DNA of 64,000 nucleotides from Apophysomyces variabilis (lineage: Eukaryota > Mucoromycota > Mucoromycetes > Mucorales > Mucoraceae), in assembly GCA_002749535.1 (NCBI GenBank), contig MZZL01000137.1:208345-272344 (forward strand), given 5' to 3'. Below are positions 62,283-64,000 of this stretch, one piece after another. The notes under the pieces were generated by a model that was not told the origin of the DNA, did not search any database, and saw only the letters and a list, made by a program, of their open reading frames with translations. The translations under genes and the position numbers were made by a program. How positions within the stretch are numbered: the stretch's first letter is position 1; each line of letters starts with the position of its first letter.

Positions 62283-62503
62283 TATACAATATTACTTATA
62301 GACATTTAAAGTAAATTTTCTTTTTACTTCAATAAGTGCGATTATACAAGTATACAAAAGCTTCATTGCTTGCAAGATTTTTAGTTTCAGTGTGATTTAC
62401 ATTACAGATTAAGAGAAGCAGTTCATGTAATAAGAAAGGTAAATGCAATGCATCATTTATTAACTGCTAATTTAACTCAATTTATTTCAGAGAATACTGT
62501 ATA

Positions 62504-64000
62504 TCAATTCTTTAGTTCCTGTCGTAGCCAGCATTTTTCAAGCATATAAGCACGAATGGTTTCTACAGCGAGTGAAGCATGATTTGGGCTTATAATAGCC
62601 TTGCCAGCAAAGAAGACTCGTTCTGATGAAGCACTTGTACCTGAGATAACAACGTCAATCAGAACACGAATATGGGGTGAACAAAGACACTAACGTAGAA
62701 TTGCTAAGTAATCGCGCGCCATTCCAGCTAAGGATGGATACTTGCTAATTTTTATAGTCTGCCAACAGCAAAGTGGATCGCAGTTTTCAGCATCAGTTGC
62801 GAGATATTTAGAGAGCTTATCTTCTTGTCATGCCTTCCCTTTGTCGCGCAGATGACCAAACAGATGCTGTAACAGTTCATCTTTTTCCATCTCTGTTTGT
62901 GCCGAGCTAGTAGCAATATTCTCACCAGTATGCTCAACTTCAGGGACGCCATAAACACGGTGCGCACTTGCTTCTCTACAAACTGTACCCATTCAGTTTC
63001 CCATTTGTGTCGCTTATGGTAAGATAGCTTCAGTCGAGGATCTAGTACTGTAAACGATCGTTTAGCTTAAAAAATTTATGTTAGAGTGTTACCTGTTGCT
63101 ACTGAGCAAATGGGTGTGAAGTCAGTCATGTTATAGTACTTCTGCAGTTTTTCGAAGCATGCAACTGCTGCCTCCTGAAGCTCTGAATTGCTAGTGGTGT
63201 AGTTATCCAGCTTGTCCATCAGAACGTTATATGTAGATATAACGATCCCCATGGTTGGGTAATTGCTAGGATTTAACATGGTTGTGCTCTTTTTGAAGAT
63301 CTATCATTAAAAGGTGGGCAATATATATTTAGAAATCAATATATCTAATAGTAACTTTACCTCTAGAAGGTCTTTCAAGTGAATTAAGATTTGCCACTCA
63401 TTCTCAGAAAGCGACCATTTGTTCAGGTGGCTTTCAATGCTTATCAATACAACGAGTGGATCTTGGATACGCAACGCGGAATCGATCATATCATACGTAG
63501 AATTCCACCATGTTTTAACATCAATTACTGACTGGTAATGTCGCACATTCATGTTTGCACAGCACTGCTTCAGTTTTTCATGGAGTTGCACAGAACGGCG
63601 GATCGAGACAACGACATTTCGAAGCTATAACTGTGCTAAGTATAATATATATGTAGTAACCGATTACCTTGACTAAAATAGAAAAGTTTTCGGTCGTGCT
63701 CCGATCAAAATGGATCTCTTCGTCATATACGTTGTTCGTTGCTTCGGGAATTATTTTGATCGTTGCCAAAAGATCCTGCACCGCAAGGTTAATAACATGT
63801 GCAAGACAGCGGTTATGCTGTCTTTTAGCACTGAAGAAGCCGCCATATTCGGGCCAGGTTTCTTCCAGATATTGCATAAATGTATCATTACTTGATGCAT
63901 TATCGGTTGTTATTGCTAAGATCTGTTGATAGTGGACACTTAAAACTGGTAAACGGTATCAAACCACCTACCTTCGAATGTATATTAAGATCGTGCATTG
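62504..64000 (-). pseudogene. hAT-family transposase, decayed, 5' part outside window
   Basis: DDE-type transposase of the hAT superfamily, truncated by the right window edge. Spliced blocks in order: ILAITTDNASSNDTF (first catalytic Asp region), RCLAHVINLAVQDLLA, VIDVKTWWNSTYDMIDSALR (second catalytic region; families usually have T-R-W-N), PSNYPTMGIVISTYN, then ATVLDPRLKLSYHKRHKWE. The C-terminal dimerisation domain follows: LSKYLATDAENCDPLCCW, YPSLAGMARDYLAIL, SASSERVFFAGKAIISPNHA, ending RQELKN at 62504. Short introns are needed near 62630-62692 and 63050-63090. Decay: an in-frame TGA at 62828-62830 (minus), in a context where CGA would fit, and a frame change near 62950. The catalytic His/Cys region is otherwise readable, so it is a relatively young copy. 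Confidence 0.82.

Overview
The window looks like nuclear DNA of a filamentous early-diverging fungus, most probably Mucoromycota (Mucorales-like). Reasons: moderate to low GC, many short (about 45-70 nt) GT-AG introns, a standard nuclear code, fungal proteins such as Cdc11, Pan1 and an Hmt1-type ABC transporter, and genes that most yeasts and moulds of the Dikarya have lost or let diverge (a Gemin8-like SMN-complex protein, WDR83, GCP5). The species assignment is inference. Gene models were spliced by eye from reading frame, GT-AG (two GC-AG) boundaries and family conservation.

Layout. 1-1.9 kb: no recognisable gene. 1.9-18.2 kb: secreted GH3 beta-glucosidase, PP2A catalytic subunit, septin Cdc11, a GNAT acetyltransferase convergent with gamma-tubulin complex component 5, mitochondrial ribosomal protein uL30m, a TTP-type tandem CCCH zinc-finger protein and WDR83. 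18.7-20.5 kb: an F-box protein. 22.0-26.2 kb: the most unusual object, a seven-exon gene for a roughly 1,300-residue Fanzor (eukaryotic TnpB/OMEGA nuclease) with an apparently complete RuvC site and zinc ribbon. 26.4-57.2 kb: compact housekeeping DNA carrying an Hmt1/ABCB6 transporter, URM1, a Gemin8-like gene, exocyst SEC15, a DH-domain RhoGEF, a TPR protein, a GABA/choline-type permease, a PPR protein, PAN1, mitochondrial intermediate peptidase OCT1, a TBC1D5-like Rab GAP, VPS28 and ORC6. 57.2-58.3 kb: a bHLH transcription factor. 58.3-64 kb: gene-poor, mobile-element-rich DNA with a tRNA-Glu(CTC), two 261-bp hAT-type MITEs in inverted orientation and a decayed hAT transposase running off the right edge.

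The genes do not form a pathway cluster. Several belong to shared cell systems: vesicle traffic (Sec15, Vps28, TBC1D5, Pan1), cytoskeleton and polarity (Cdc11, GCP5, RhoGEF), mitochondria (uL30m, Oct1, the PPR and TPR proteins) and RNA biology (URM1, Gemin8, TTP-like, WDR83). Neighbouring genes are often convergent with tiny 3' gaps (15-35 bp). The Fanzor lies in the only large gap of the central region, between an F-box gene and the 3' end of the ABC transporter.
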